Positions 47,790-57,343 of a stretch of 64,000 nt of DNA are shown here, one piece after another. Each line of letters starts with the position of its first letter. The first letter of the stretch is position 1. A program made the position numbers and the translations under genes. The notes below the pieces were generated by a model. That model saw nothing but the letters and a program-made list of their open reading frames with translations. It did not search any database and had not been told where the DNA came from. The stretch is from Azospirillum baldaniorum. Its GTDB lineage: Bacteria; Pseudomonadota; Alphaproteobacteria; Azospirillales; Azospirillaceae. Where the stretch lies: contig NZ_CP022253.1 in NCBI RefSeq assembly GCF_003119195.2, positions 1,382,001 to 1,446,000 on the forward strand. Reading direction: 5' to 3'.

Positions 47790-49874
47790 ATGAAAAGGTT
47801 TGTTCCGTTCCTGCTCGCCATCCTGGCCTTGGCCGCACCCGGAATGGGGAGGGCGGAGACCGGCTCCTGGGTCAAGTCCGGCCCGGTGGAGGCGCGGCTC
47901 GTCGCGTCGGTCCAGGGGGTGGGCGATCTCGCCAAAATCCCCCTGGGGCTGGAGGTCCGGCTGGAACCCGGCTGGAAGACCTATTGGCGCACGCCGGGCG
48001 ACGCCGGCTTCGCGCCGCGGCTGGACTGGTCGGAATCGCGGAACCTCAAGGCGACGGAATTGATTTACCCGGCCCCGCACCGCTTCACCGTGCTGGGCTT
48101 CGAGACGGCGGGCTACGACGCGGAGGTGCTGTTCCCCATCGCCGCCACCCCGGCGGAGCCCGGCAAGCCGCTCGATCTCGCGCTGAAGGCGGAGCTGCTG
48201 GTCTGCTCGACCATCTGCGTGCCGGAGATGGTGGCGCTGTCCCTGTCCATCCCCGAGGGGCCGGCGACTCCGGGGGCGTCGGCCAACGACATCGCCCGCG
48301 CCCAGTCCCTGGTGCCCGGCGACGGGCGGGCGTCCGGCCTGACCGTCACGGCGGTGCGCGGCCAGGGCGCCGTGCTGGAGGTCGAGGTCACCGCCCGCGA
48401 GCCGATGGTCGCCCCCGACGTGTTCGTGGAGACCGACCCGCCGGTGACCTTCGCCGCGCCCAAGAGCCAGTTCCTCGACGGCGACCGGCGCGCGATCCTG
48501 CGGATGGACGCGACCGACCCGACGCCCGGCCTGGACCTCGCCGGACGGGCGATGACGCTGACCGTGGTGGACGGCAACCGGTCCGTGGAGGCTCCGGCGA
48601 CCGCCGCGGCGGGGCTGGGTGGAGGTGCCGGGGCGGCTCCGGCGGGGCTGCTGGCCATGCTGGGCGTCGCCCTGCTGGGCGGGCTGATCCTGAACCTGAT
48701 GCCCTGCGTGCTGCCGGTGCTGTCGCTGAAGCTGCTGTCCATCGTCCAGCACGGCGGACGGGCGCCTGCGGCGGTGCGCGCCGGCTTCCTGGCCTCGGCG
48801 GCGGGGATCCTGACCTCCTTCCTGATCCTCGCCGGGGCGCTGGTCGCGGTGAAGGCGGCGGGCGGTGCAGTGGGCTGGGGCATCCAGTTCCAGCAGCCGC
48901 TGTTCCTCGTCTTCATGGTCGTGCTGGTGACGCTGTTCGCCGCCAATCTGTGGGGCCTGTTCGAGCTTCCGCTGCCGCGCGCCGTGGCCGACCGGCTGGG
49001 TGGGCCAGAGGGACAAGGATTGGGTGGACAGTTCGCCACCGGCGCTTTCGCCACGCTGCTCGCCACGCCCTGCTCCGCGCCCTTCCTGGGGACGGCGGTG
49101 GGCTTCGCGCTGTCGCGCGGGGCGCCGGAGGTGTTCGCCATCTTCGCCGCGCTCGGCGTCGGGCTGGCGCTGCCCTATCTGCTGATCGCCGCCTTCCCGC
49201 GCGCCGCGCGCCTGCTGCCGCGCCCGGGGCGCTGGATGGTGGCGCTGCGCCGGGTTCTGGGCGGAGCGCTGGCCCTGACCGCGTTGTGGCTGCTGTCGGT
49301 GCTGGTCGTCCAGGTGGGCGAGGTGCCGGCGCTGGCCGTCGCCGTGCTGATGGGCGGGCTGGTCGCCGCGCTGTGGCTGGGCCGCCGGCTGGCGGAGACG
49401 GCACGCTGGGCCGGGGCGGCGCTGGCCGGGTTGCTGGCCTTGGTGGCCTTCGCCGTTCCCGCCGTCTTCGGCCCCTCCGCCGGGGCGGCTCCGGTGGCCG
49501 AGAGCACGGCGGCGCGCTGGACCGTCTTCGACGAGGCGGCGATCCGCGAGCAGGTGGCCGTCGGGCGCACCGTCTTCGTGGACGTCACCGCCGATTGGTG
49601 CATCACCTGTCAGGCGAACAAGAAGCTGGTGCTGAACCGCGGCACCGTCGCGCAGCGGCTGGAGGACGCCGGGACGGTGACCGCCATGCGCGCCGACTGG
49701 ACCCGACCGGACGAGAGCATTGCCCGCTATCTTGCCCGACACGGCCGCTATGGTATTCCCTTCAACATCGTCTATGGTCCGGGGGCTCCGGACGGCATCG
49801 CGCTTCCGGAGCTGCTGACCGAGGGCGCCGTCCTCGACGCGCTCGACCGGGCGTCCGGCAAGATCAAAAGCTGA
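47790..49874 (+). CDS. DsbD/ScsB-type thiol:disulfide interchange protein
   Basis: A 694-aa protein. A signal peptide (KRFVPFLLAILALAAPGMGRAE) is followed by a periplasmic DsbD-alpha-like domain whose Cys pair is CSTIC (~139-143). The membrane core, about eight helices at ~285-570, has NLMPCVLPVLSLK and ATPCSAPFLGTAVG, the two transmembrane redox cysteines. A C-terminal thioredoxin domain has WCITC (~604-608). It moves reducing power from cytoplasmic thioredoxin to periplasmic proteins. The start is chosen at ATG 47790; ATG 47772 is possible. Confidence 0.9.
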   Translation: MKRFVPFLLAILALAAPGMGRAETGSWVKSGPVEARLVASVQGVGDLAKIPLGLEVRLEPGWKTYWRTPGDAGFAPRLDWSESRNLKATELIYPAPHRFTVLGFETAGYDAEVLFPIAATPAEPGKPLDLALKAELLVCSTICVPEMVALSLSIPEGPATPGASANDIARAQSLVPGDGRASGLTVTAVRGQGAVLEVEVTAREPMVAPDVFVETDPPVTFAAPKSQFLDGDRRAILRMDATDPTPGLDLAGRAMTLTVVDGNRSVEAPATAAAGLGGGAGAAPAGLLAMLGVALLGGLILNLMPCVLPVLSLKLLSIVQHGGRAPAAVRAGFLASAAGILTSFLILAGALVAVKAAGGAVGWGIQFQQPLFLVFMVVLVTLFAANLWGLFELPLPRAVADRLGGPEGQGLGGQFATGAFATLLATPCSAPFLGTAVGFALSRGAPEVFAIFAALGVGLALPYLLIAAFPRAARLLPRPGRWMVALRRVLGGALALTALWLLSVLVVQVGEVPALAVAVLMGGLVAALWLGRRLAETARWAGAALAGLLALVAFAVPAVFGPSAGAAPVAESTAARWTVFDEAAIREQVAVGRTVFVDVTADWCITCQANKKLVLNRGTVAQRLEDAGTVTAMRADWTRPDESIARYLARHGRYGIPFNIVYGPGAPDGIALPELLTEGAVLDALDRASGKIKS

Positions 49875-49903
49875 AGCACAAAAAATTTGGGAGTTCAGGA
49901 GAC

Positions 49904-50386
49904 ATGACCATTCAAGTGGGTGACGCCATCCCGTCCGTCACGCTGAAGCATCTGACCGACAACGGGATGCAGGACGTCACCACCGACGCGCTGTTCAAGG
50001 GCAAGACGGTGGTGTTGTTCTCGGTGCCGGGCGCCTTCACACCGACCTGCTCCGCCAAGCATCTGCCGGGCTTCGTCCAGAAGGCCGAGGACCTGAAGGC
50101 CAAGGGCGTGGACGACATCGTCTGCCTCGCCGTCAACGATCCCTTCGTGATGCGCGCCTGGGGCGAGAAGAACGGAGTCGGCGGCAAGGTCACCATGCTG
50201 CCCGACGGCAACGCCGCTCTGACCCAGGCGCTGGGCCTGACGATGGACGGCACGGGCTACGGCCTCGGCCTGCGCGGCCAGCGCTTCGCCCTGGTCGCCA
50301 AGGACGGCAAGGTCACCCACCTCGCCGTGGAGAAGCCGGGCCAGTTCGAGGTGTCCTCGGCCGAAGCGGTGCTGGGCGCGCTGTAA
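49904..50386 (+). CDS. Peroxiredoxin, Prx5-like
   Basis: A 160-aa protein with the peroxidatic cysteine in VPGAFTPTCSAKHLPGF (~residue 48), and RFALVAKDGKVTHLAVE near the C-terminus, typical of type II/Prx5 enzymes that use glutaredoxin or glutathione. Cytoplasmic. The ATG at 49904 follows AGGAGA. It starts 29 bases after the DsbD-like gene, so the two redox genes are probably one transcript. Confidence 0.93.
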   Translation: MTIQVGDAIPSVTLKHLTDNGMQDVTTDALFKGKTVVLFSVPGAFTPTCSAKHLPGFVQKAEDLKAKGVDDIVCLAVNDPFVMRAWGEKNGVGGKVTMLPDGNAALTQALGLTMDGTGYGLGLRGQRFALVAKDGKVTHLAVEKPGQFEVSSAEAVLGAL

Positions 50387-50398
50387 GGGCGGTTTTAG

Positions 50399-50516
50399 CC
50401 CTCTCCCCTCCGGGGAGAGGGTGGCCCGGAGGGCCGGTGAGGGGGATGTGCGTGTCGGTGCGTCCGGCAAATGCGCAACCCCCTCACCCTGACCCTCTCC
50501 CCAGAGGGGAGAGGGA
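50399..50516. repeat. Long palindromic intergenic repeat, subfamily 2
   Basis: Same organisation as at 29299: CCCTCTCCCCTCCGGGGAGAGGG, then GGTGAGGGGGATG, a spacer with CCGGCAAA, then CAACCCCCTCACC and CCCTCTCCCCAGAGGGGAGAGGG. It separates the convergent peroxiredoxin and acyl-CoA ligase genes. Confidence 0.88.
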
Positions 50517-50535
50517 ATTGTGCATAGGTTCTCGT

Positions 50536-52134
50536 TCAAGTCACCTTCGTACGGTCCCAGGTGGTGTCGGCCACGCCGCGCTCCCTGAGCTTCGCCTTCT
50601 GCACCTTGGCGGTCGGCGTCTTGGGGAAAGCGTCCACGATGTCGATGTAGCGGGGCTGGGCGTAGCGCGGCAGTTCGCGTTCGGCGAAGGCGGCCACGGC
50701 CTCGGGCGTCAGGGTGGCGCCCGGTGCGGCGACCAGCGCGACCATGATCTCGTCCTCCGCCCCCGGAATGCCCGCCGGCACGGCATAGGCTGCGACCTCC
50801 GCCACACCCTCCAGCCGCGACAGCACGGTCTCCACCTCGTAGGACGAGACGTTCTCGCCGCGGCGGCGGATGCAGTCCTTGATGCGGTCGACGAAGGTGA
50901 CGTAGCCCTCCGCGTCCATCACCGCGGCGTCGCCGGTGTGGAACCACAGATTCCGCCACGCCTCCACCGTCTTGTCGGGCATCCGGTGATAGCCGGACAG
51001 GAAGCCGAAGGCGGCCTTCGGGCGTACCATGACCTCGCCGACCTGACCGCGCGGCACCGGGAGGTCGGTCTGCGGGTCGCGGATCTCCACATCGAAGTAG
51101 CGGTCGTAGACCTTGCCGCAGGTGCCGGGGCGCGGCTTGCCCATCTCGGCGTAGAGCGGGATGTTCACCTCGGTCATGCCGTAGAGGCTGATGACGTCGC
51201 GGACGCCGAAGCGCTCACGCAGCACCCGTTCGGTGTCCGCCGGGTTGGGGGCGGCGCCGACGAGGCGCAGGGGGTGGTCCCGGTCGTCGGGGCGCGGCGG
51301 TTGGGCCACCACGAAGGCAGTGACGGCGCCCAGCGAGTTGGTCACCGTGCAGCCGTGGCGCCGGATGTCGTCGAGCCAGGAGGACGCGCTGAACCGCTCG
51401 CGCAGCACCGCCGACCCGCCGGAGATCATCGCGGCGTAGAGCTGCATGTAGAGCCCATTGGCGTGGAACAGCGGCAGGCAGATGTAGAAGCGGTCCTCGT
51501 CGGTCAGCGCGAAATTGTCGATGGAGCCCAGCCCGAACAGGAAGCCATGGCCGTGCGGCATCAGCACGCCCTTCGACAGGCCGGTCGTGCCCGACGTGTA
51601 CATGATGCAGGCGTCGTCGCCGGCGCGGGGCAGGGGGCCGTCGTAGGGGGCGGCGTCGCGCCAGCTCTCCAGCGCCGTGTGCGGCGATCCTTGGGCGGCG
51701 CCGGGCACCACCAGCCCACGCAGCGCGGTCAGGCGTGGCGTGATGTCGGTGATGCGGTCGGCCAGGGCGGCGTCGACCACCGCCAGGGCGGCCCCGGCGT
51801 TCTCCAGCTGGTGCTCCAGGAAGCCGCCCTTCAGCTCGGTGTTCAGCGCGACCATGACGGCGCCCAGCCGTCCCAGCCCCAGCCACACGCGCACGAAGTC
51901 CAGTCCGTTCGGCAGCATCACCGCCACCGTGTCGCCCGGCTTCACGCCCAGCCCCGCGAAGAAGCCGGCCACGCGGCCCGCCTGCTCCTGGGCCTCGGCG
52001 TAGGTCAGCGAATCGCCGTTGTTCTCTTTGCCGGCGATCATCGTGACGAAGGTTTTGCCGCCGCGTTCGGCGGCCTGATGGGCCAGCACCTCGGGCAGCA
52101 CCCAACGGGCTTCGTTCCGCAAATGCGGATACAT
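50536..52134 (-). CDS. AMP-dependent acyl-CoA ligase
   Basis: A 532-aa ANL-superfamily enzyme. MYTSGTTGLSKGV is the P-loop-like A3 motif, SLYGMTEVN the A5 motif, FHTGD the A7 motif, DRIKDCIRRRGENVSSYEVE the hinge (A8) and FPKTPTAKVQK contains the A10 lysine. It activates a carboxylic acid to its CoA thioester through an acyl-AMP. The closest resemblance is to crotonobetaine/carnitine or medium-chain acid ligases, but the substrate cannot be read. The ATG at 52134 follows GGAGGAGA. Confidence 0.88.
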   Translation of the reverse strand: MYPHLRNEARWVLPEVLAHQAAERGGKTFVTMIAGKENNGDSLTYAEAQEQAGRVAGFFAGLGVKPGDTVAVMLPNGLDFVRVWLGLGRLGAVMVALNTELKGGFLEHQLENAGAALAVVDAALADRITDITPRLTALRGLVVPGAAQGSPHTALESWRDAAPYDGPLPRAGDDACIMYTSGTTGLSKGVLMPHGHGFLFGLGSIDNFALTDEDRFYICLPLFHANGLYMQLYAAMISGGSAVLRERFSASSWLDDIRRHGCTVTNSLGAVTAFVVAQPPRPDDRDHPLRLVGAAPNPADTERVLRERFGVRDVISLYGMTEVNIPLYAEMGKPRPGTCGKVYDRYFDVEIRDPQTDLPVPRGQVGEVMVRPKAAFGFLSGYHRMPDKTVEAWRNLWFHTGDAAVMDAEGYVTFVDRIKDCIRRRGENVSSYEVETVLSRLEGVAEVAAYAVPAGIPGAEDEIMVALVAAPGATLTPEAVAAFAERELPRYAQPRYIDIVDAFPKTPTAKVQKAKLRERGVADTTWDRTKVT

Positions 52135-52244
52135 CTCGGTCTCCTCCCAACGATCTTTCGTCGTTTGTTGTCGGAGGGAGCCTAGCGGGGCGGTGGGGCC
52201 GCCGTCCACAAACCCTTGAGGATGGCGGCCATTCGCCGGACGGG

Positions 52245-52739
52245 TCAGCCCCGCCCGGTCTGCCGGACCTCGGCGACGCCCTGGCGGGCCAGCGCGTCGG
52301 CCCGCTCGTTCTCCGGGTGGCCGGCATGGCCACGGACCCAGTGGAACTCGATCCGGTGCTGCCGCTTCGCCTCGTCCAGGCGGCGCCACAAATCCTCGTT
52401 CTTCACCGGCTTCTTGTCGGCGGTCTTCCAGCCACGGGCCTTCCAGCCGTGAATCCACTGGGTGATGCCGTTCTTCACATACTCGCTGTCGGTGTAGAGC
52501 CGCACCTCCATGGGCCGCTTCAGAGCTTCCAGCGCCTGGATGGCGGCCATCAGCTCCATGCGGTTGTTGGTGGTGGCCGGCTCGCCGCCGTACAGCTCCT
52601 TCTCCACCCCGTTGTAGCGCAGGATGGCGCCCCAGCCGCCGGGGCCGGGGTTGCCGCTGCACGCGCCGTCGGTGAAGATGTCGACAACCTTCGGCGCGCT
52701 CTTGTCACCGTCGGTGCCGGTCTCCGTGGTGTCCGTCAT
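52245..52739 (-). CDS. rnhA: Ribonuclease HI
   Basis: A 164-aa protein with the four catalytic carboxylates in place: [31 protein letters not shown] and ENERADALA. It cleaves RNA in RNA/DNA hybrids. The N-terminal extension ([14 protein letters not shown]) and the C-terminal tail are slightly longer than in E. coli. It starts 4 bases after the thrB stop, so the two are coupled. Confidence 0.96.
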   Translation of the reverse strand: MTDTTETGTDGDKSAPKVVDIFTDGACSGNPGPGGWGAILRYNGVEKELYGGEPATTNNRMELMAAIQALEALKRPMEVRLYTDSEYVKNGITQWIHGWKARGWKTADKKPVKNEDLWRRLDEAKRQHRIEFHWVRGHAGHPENERADALARQGVAEVRQTGRG

Positions 52740-52743
52740 GGCG

Positions 52744-53727
52744 TCAGACCTGATAGCTGCCGCCGTCGTCGAGCGCGTAGTCGCCGAGCCCGCGGACGGT
52801 CTGGTGGAAGCGCAGCTTGCGCAGATACTCCAGCGGGTCCTTCGGACGCACGAAGGCCCCCGGCGGATGGTTCAGCCAGTCGTAGAGGCGCGTCAGCAGG
52901 AAACGCAGGGCGCTGCCGCGGCACAGCCAGGGCAGGGCGGCCATCTCCGCCGGCGACAGAGGGCGGACCTTCTGATAGCTGGTCAGCAGCATTCGCGCCT
53001 TGGTGGCGTTGAACGACCCGTCGACCTCGAAGCACCAGGCGTTCATGCAGATCGCGATGTCGTAGGCCAGGAAGTCGTTGCAGGCGAAGTAGAAGTCGAT
53101 CAGGCCGGACAGCCCGTCGCCGCGGAAGAACACGTTGTCGGGGAACAGGTCGGCGTGGATGACCCCGGACGGCAGGCCGGCAGGCCAGTTGGCCTCCAGT
53201 GCTGCAAGCTCCGCCTCCAGCGTCGCGCGCAGGTCGCGGGCCACCTCGTCGGCGCGCGGCGCGCATTTGCCGGCAAGATCCTTCCAGCCGTCCAGGGACA
53301 GGGCGTTGGGGCGCTCCATCCGGAAGTCGGCGACGGCCAGATGCAGGCGGGCCAGCGCCGTCCCCAGTTCCGCGCAGTGGTGCGGCGTGATGCGGCGCGG
53401 CCACATGCCGGCCAGGAAGGTGACGATCACCGCCGGGCGCCCGGCCAGCTCGCGCAGGGCCAGCCCGTCCGTCCCCTGGACCGGCAACGGGCAGGCGATG
53501 CCCTTGTCGGCGAGATGCTCCATCAGACCCAGGAAGAAGGGCAGATCCTCCCGCCGGGTGCGCTTCTCGTAAAGCGTCAGGATGTAGGGGCCGCGCTCCG
53601 TCACCAGGAGGAAGTTGGAATTCTCCACCCCCTCCGCGATGCCCTTGCAGGACAGGACGGCGCCCAGATCGTACTGGGCGATGAAAGCGTTCAGCTCGTC
53701 GTCGGTGACTTCGGTGTATACGGCCAT
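52744..53727 (-). CDS. thrB: Homoserine kinase (aminoglycoside-phosphotransferase fold)
   Basis: A 327-aa protein of the alphaproteobacterial ThrB type, unrelated to GHMP-fold ThrB. It contains GVENSNFLL at the nucleotide loop, [13 protein letters not shown] as the catalytic (Brenner) motif and [15 protein letters not shown] with the metal-binding Asp. It makes O-phosphohomoserine, the substrate of ThrC encoded at 43361. rnhA follows immediately. The 50 bases upstream separate it from the Uma2-family gene. Confidence 0.93.
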   Translation of the reverse strand: MAVYTEVTDDELNAFIAQYDLGAVLSCKGIAEGVENSNFLLVTERGPYILTLYEKRTRREDLPFFLGLMEHLADKGIACPLPVQGTDGLALRELAGRPAVIVTFLAGMWPRRITPHHCAELGTALARLHLAVADFRMERPNALSLDGWKDLAGKCAPRADEVARDLRATLEAELAALEANWPAGLPSGVIHADLFPDNVFFRGDGLSGLIDFYFACNDFLAYDIAICMNAWCFEVDGSFNATKARMLLTSYQKVRPLSPAEMAALPWLCRGSALRFLLTRLYDWLNHPPGAFVRPKDPLEYLRKLRFHQTVRGLGDYALDDGGSYQV

Positions 53728-53777
53728 GCCAGCGCCTTACCGGGATTCGGGACGCCGGTCAATGCCGCCGCGGCCGT

Positions 53778-54335
53778 TCACAACACGATGCCGTCGTAAA
53801 GCGCCGCGAGAGGAAGCTCCGCCCCGATGGAGGCCAGCGGCAGCGTGGCGTCCTCCGTGAAATCCTCGACGATCCAGCGCCGTCCGTCGCGGCGCCAGAG
53901 CTGCGCCCGGACGGCACGGCTGTCCACCAGCAGCACCTCCTGCACGGAGGGGATCTGCATGTAGTCGGGCACCTTGGTGCCGCGGTCGTGGCTGGCCGTG
54001 CTGTCGGACAGGATCTCGACCACCAGCACCGGATTCGGCGTCGAGCGCTGGCCGGGCTGGTGGGGCGAGCAGGTGACGGCGATGTCGGCCTCGTAAAAGC
54101 GGTCGTTGCGGTCGTCGCGTTCGATGGCCGTTTCCGTCAAGACTCGACAGGGTGGGCGGAGACGCATGCCGATAGCAATGATGATCGCCGCCGTCAGCCG
54201 GCTGTGCGCCTGGGAGCACGCGTTCATCGCCCGCGGCTGTCCACCGACCAGCTCGTAGCGGGTGTCCGGCTCCTGCCGGTCGGCCCAGGCCAGGAACTCG
54301 TCGATGTCCATCTTCTGGATGGCGGGCGCGCCCAT
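53778..54335 (-). CDS. Uma2-family (DUF820) putative endonuclease
   Basis: A 185-aa protein: MDIDEFLAWADRQEPDTRYELVGG at the start, FYEADIAVTC with the conserved Asp, LVVEILSDSTASHDRGTKVPDYM with the Glu of the PD-(D/E)XK-like core, then VLLVDS. The fold is nuclease-like, but biochemical activity is unproven; the family is highly expanded in cyanobacteria and scattered elsewhere. It starts at ATG 54335 behind AAGGAG. It sits between ispH and thrB on the same strand and looks like an insertion into a group of housekeeping genes. Confidence 0.88.
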   Translation of the reverse strand: MGAPAIQKMDIDEFLAWADRQEPDTRYELVGGQPRAMNACSQAHSRLTAAIIIAIGMRLRPPCRVLTETAIERDDRNDRFYEADIAVTCSPHQPGQRSTPNPVLVVEILSDSTASHDRGTKVPDYMQIPSVQEVLLVDSRAVRAQLWRRDGRRWIVEDFTEDATLPLASIGAELPLAALYDGIVL

Positions 54336-54384
54336 GAACGTCTCCTTCGCGAAGGCCGGTCCCTGGATTATGCGGGTCTTTGCA

Positions 54385-55365
54385 TTATGCGTCTGCCGGG
54401 ACCGGACGGGAAGGGGCGCCGCCGTCCAGCAGCGGCTTCGGCAGCTTGAAGGTGATGTCCTCGAAGGCGGTGCGCAGCTCCTCCACCGTCACGGCGTAGC
54501 GGGCGCGGGCGGCCTCCATGACCTCCTCCACCAGCACTTCGGGGGCCGACGCTCCGGCGGTGATGCCCAGCGTGGCGACTCCGTCGAGCGCCGACCAGTC
54601 GATGTCCGCCGCGCGCTGGACGAGCTGGGCGCGCTGGCAGCCGTGAATCTTCGCCACCTCGACCAGCCGCTTGGAGTTGGAGGAGTTCGGCGCGCCTAGT
54701 ACCAAGAGGGCATCCACCTTCGGCGCGATGGCCTTCACCGCCTGCTGGCGGTTGGTGGTGGCGTAGCAGATGTCCTCCTTCTTCGGTCCGCCGATGGACG
54801 GGAAGCGGGCCTGGAGGGCGGCGACAATACTCGCCGTCTCGTCCACCGACAGGGTGGTCTGGGTGGCGTAGGCGAGGTTCTCCGGGTCGTCCACTTGGAC
54901 CGTCGCCACATCCTCCACCGTCTCCACCAGCACCACGGCGCCCGGGGGTAGTTGGCCCATGGTGCCGATCACCTCCGGATGGCCGGCGTGGCCGATCAGG
55001 ACGATCTGGCGCCCCTCGTTGAAGTGGCGCTCGGCCTCGCGGTGCACCTTGCTGACCAGCGGGCAGGTGGCGTCGAGGTAGAACAGGCCGCGCTGCTCCG
55101 CCGCCGCCGGGACCGACTTCGGCACGCCGTGGGCGGAGAAGACCACCGGCACGCCGTCGGGGACCTGATCCAGCTCGTCCACGAAGATGGCGCCCTTGGC
55201 CTCCAGGCTCTGCACCACGAATCGATTGTGGACGATCTCGTGCCGGACATAGACGGGGGCGCCGAACCGCTCCAGCGCCACCTCCACGATCTGGATCGCG
55301 CGGTCCACGCCGGCGCAGAAGCCACGGGGGGCTGCGAGCAGGATGGTCAGGGGCGTCTGGGTCAT
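54385..55365 (-). CDS. ispH: 4-hydroxy-3-methylbut-2-enyl diphosphate reductase
   Basis: A 326-aa iron-sulfur enzyme for the last step of the MEP isoprenoid pathway. Cluster cysteines lie in [25 protein letters not shown] and [15 protein letters not shown]-adjacent segments; EIVHNRFVV and [10 protein letters not shown] are conserved. Length is normal. It starts at ATG 55365 and is the first gene of the minus-strand series ispH, Uma2 gene, thrB, rnhA. It is divergent from the lipoprotein gene at 55499. Confidence 0.96.
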   Translation of the reverse strand: MTQTPLTILLAAPRGFCAGVDRAIQIVEVALERFGAPVYVRHEIVHNRFVVQSLEAKGAIFVDELDQVPDGVPVVFSAHGVPKSVPAAAEQRGLFYLDATCPLVSKVHREAERHFNEGRQIVLIGHAGHPEVIGTMGQLPPGAVVLVETVEDVATVQVDDPENLAYATQTTLSVDETASIVAALQARFPSIGGPKKEDICYATTNRQQAVKAIAPKVDALLVLGAPNSSNSKRLVEVAKIHGCQRAQLVQRAADIDWSALDGVATLGITAGASAPEVLVEEVMEAARARYAVTVEELRTAFEDITFKLPKPLLDGGAPSRPVPADA

Positions 55366-55498
55366 GCGCGTCGTTCCGGTGTCTCGAAAAAGGGGTGTAA
55401 GGGTTCGTTCGTCGCAGCGGCGGCGTGGCCTTGTGCCGGCCCCACCGCTTCTCTAAAGTCGTGGCAGAACACACCCTTCCAACCGTTAGGCCAGACCG

Positions 55499-56086
55499 AT
55501 GGACCGCCGCCGCGACCGTAATATAGGAACCCCCGCCCGGAAAAGCCCGCGGGCGCTTGCATTCGCGAGTCTCGGTGTTCTGGTGCTCACCGGCTGCTCT
55601 GGACTCGGGGGCGGATCGAACACCGCGGCGGACGCGGCCCTGGCCTGTCCGAAGGTGTCCATCGTCCGCGATCTGGCGGAGGTCACCCAGTTCCGCAACG
55701 GCGGCGGGCGCGACCTGACGGACGTGACCTCCCGCGCGGCGCTGGCCGACTATTCCGGCAATTGCGACTACACCAGCGACGGCGTCACGGTGAACGTGAA
55801 CGTCTTCCTGATCGCGGAGCGCGGGCCGGCCATGCAGGGCAACACGGCGAACTACCGCTATTTCGTCGCCGTCGCCAAGCCGGGCGAGGAGGCGCCGACC
55901 ACCAAGACGGAGTTCGACACCTCCGTCACCTTCGATGCTGGCAAGCTCCGCTCCGGCAGCCGCGAGGAACTGGCCCCGAAGATTCCGCTGCCCAAGGACG
56001 CCAACGGCAAGGATTGGAAAATTTTCCTGGGCTTCCAGCTGACGCCGGAACAGCTCGCCTTCAACCGGGCGCAGATGAAGCAGTAA
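55499..56086 (+). CDS. Hypothetical lipoprotein
   Basis: A 195-aa protein. The signal sequence ends in the lipobox LTGC (VLVLTGCSGLGGG, Cys ~33), predicting lipid attachment. Two further cysteines lie in ALACPKVS and GNCDYTSDG. The mature part is a small domain with TVNVNVFLIAERGPA, resembling secreted proteins of unknown function in Rhodospirillales. A strong hairpin follows. The ribosome site of ATG 55499 is weak. Confidence 0.75.
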   Translation: MDRRRDRNIGTPARKSPRALAFASLGVLVLTGCSGLGGGSNTAADAALACPKVSIVRDLAEVTQFRNGGGRDLTDVTSRAALADYSGNCDYTSDGVTVNVNVFLIAERGPAMQGNTANYRYFVAVAKPGEEAPTTKTEFDTSVTFDAGKLRSGSREELAPKIPLPKDANGKDWKIFLGFQLTPEQLAFNRAQMKQ

Positions 56087-56101
56087 TGTCGAAGGGATGG
56101 C

Positions 56102-56130
56102 GGCAACGCCCGCCCCGGGCGGGCGTTGCC
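56102..56130. terminator. Strong hairpin after the lipoprotein gene
   Basis: Near-perfect inverted repeat GGCAACGCCCGCC/GGCGGGCGTTGCC, 15 bases after the stop, followed by TGTCTTATC. GC content falls sharply beyond it. Confidence 0.7.
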
Positions 56131-56140
56131 TGTCTTATCA

Positions 56141-56190
56141 CTTCAAATGGAACTTGCCTTGCACATTTGAAGAATCCAGCTTTGCTGGAT
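56141..56190. repeat. Paired AT-rich inverted repeats at the edge of the C1q-fold gene
   Basis: CTTCAAATG (56141-56149) with CATTTGAAG (56164-56172), then ATCCAGC-TTT-GCTGGAT (56174-56190). Both arms are perfect. They lie between the lipoprotein terminator and the 3' end of the minus-strand gene at 56219, and may be its terminator or a boundary remnant. Confidence 0.6.
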
Positions 56191-56218
56191 AAGATCTAAT
56201 CACTGTGTCATTGCGCTT

Positions 56219-57046
56219 TCAGCCTAGAAAGGATGCGACCAGAAATGTCGCGTTCTTATTTCCATAGAATGTGGTCGCAGCGTTGCTGTTGACGGCGTAC
56301 ATTTCGACGTAGTCAGTGCTGCCATTCAGATAGAGAATGTCTTCGACCGCTGCTGTATGACCGGTTTGCATGGAGGCAGACCCACCCCAATATGCCCCGC
56401 CCACTCCATTTTTATAAATCATGACGCCGTAGTTGTGTCCGGAGGCAATCGCCACATTTGTTTGGGCGCGGATGCGGTAATAACCGGAAACCGACGGTTT
56501 GAACCATTTGTTGGCCACATCGAATCCATTGCCATCGTTGAAGTCGACGCTGGAAAGATTGACTTTTGTCCAGCTGTTGGCTGCGATGCCGGTCTGGTCG
56601 GTGCCGCCCAAGTGCGCACGGCAATACACCTTTGGGTTCTCGTGCATCTGGTCGAACAGGGCACGTTCGTCCGCGATGGCTTCGTTGCTGATCGTTACGG
56701 TGGTGCTGTCCAGGAACACGCGCGCAACGGGAAGCTTGCCGGAGGGGATGGTCGGCGGGGTCAGGCTGTTGGCGGTGCCGGCCACGACGCTGGCGGTGCC
56801 TGTCGTGCGGTCCACCACCACGCGGTCGATGCGGAAGCCCGACGCCGGAGGCGCGAAGGGGCCGACGACCTGTGCCTTCACCTCGGTCAGGGTCGTGCCG
56901 TTCAGCAGGTAGCCGGGGTCGAGCGCGATGGTCAGGTCGGGCGACACCTGGGCGTGTGGGGCGAAGGGGCCGACGATGCGCTGGGCGACGGCCCAGTTGG
57001 CGGTGCTCTGCGACAGATCGGTCGGGTTGAAAGTCTGGACGGACAT
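56219..57046 (-). CDS. Phage tail-fibre-like protein with C-terminal C1q/TNF-type fold
   Basis: A 275-aa protein. The N-terminal ~130 residues (repeated VGPFAP; GKLPVARVFLDSTTVTI, EAIADERALF) look like a phage baseplate or fibre-attachment module. The C-terminal ~135 residues (FKPSVSGYYRIRAQTNVAI, YLNGSTDYVEMYAVNSNAATTF, ending NATFLVASFLG) match the jelly-roll C1q-like receptor-binding domain. There is no signal peptide. The C-terminal half and flanks are AT-richer than the chromosome, suggesting acquisition by transfer. The ATG at 57046 follows AAGGAG. No other phage genes are present. Confidence 0.65.
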   Translation of the reverse strand: MSVQTFNPTDLSQSTANWAVAQRIVGPFAPHAQVSPDLTIALDPGYLLNGTTLTEVKAQVVGPFAPPASGFRIDRVVVDRTTGTASVVAGTANSLTPPTIPSGKLPVARVFLDSTTVTISNEAIADERALFDQMHENPKVYCRAHLGGTDQTGIAANSWTKVNLSSVDFNDGNGFDVANKWFKPSVSGYYRIRAQTNVAIASGHNYGVMIYKNGVGGAYWGGSASMQTGHTAAVEDILYLNGSTDYVEMYAVNSNAATTFYGNKNATFLVASFLG

Positions 57047-57343
57047 GGAACGCTCCTTGGCGAATTTGGTGGCGCGGCGAGGGGCGGTTCGGCAGGGGAT
57101 CTCGCTGCGGACGAGTGAAGGACTATCATCCTATTACTGAACAATGAAGACTATAATCCTCGAAATTTTAGATTAAATTCCTTGACATGCTGCGCGTGAG
57201 GCGGGCTCATCCCATGTCCGATTCGCTTGCAGGTGGCTGGCAAATGGCTGAAGCGATGCGGAGCGAAGGACACTTGCGTTGTGTCCCGGGTCGGTTAGCC
57301 TTCGATGACGCGCACAGAAATCAGCGCTCGAAGGAGAAGGCCC
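57047..57343. other. Intergenic region between the C1q-fold gene and the CDGSH gene
   Basis: 297 bases. The part at 57110-57185 is markedly AT-rich and probably holds the promoter of the minus-strand C1q-fold gene. The remainder is the leader of the CDGSH gene. No other element was found. Confidence 0.5.

Noticed and set aside
56219-57046. Complete prophage around the C1q-fold gene
   Set aside because: Neighbours on both sides are ordinary chromosomal genes (a lipoprotein, a CDGSH protein, the gcv operon) and no phage structural or lysis gene is present.
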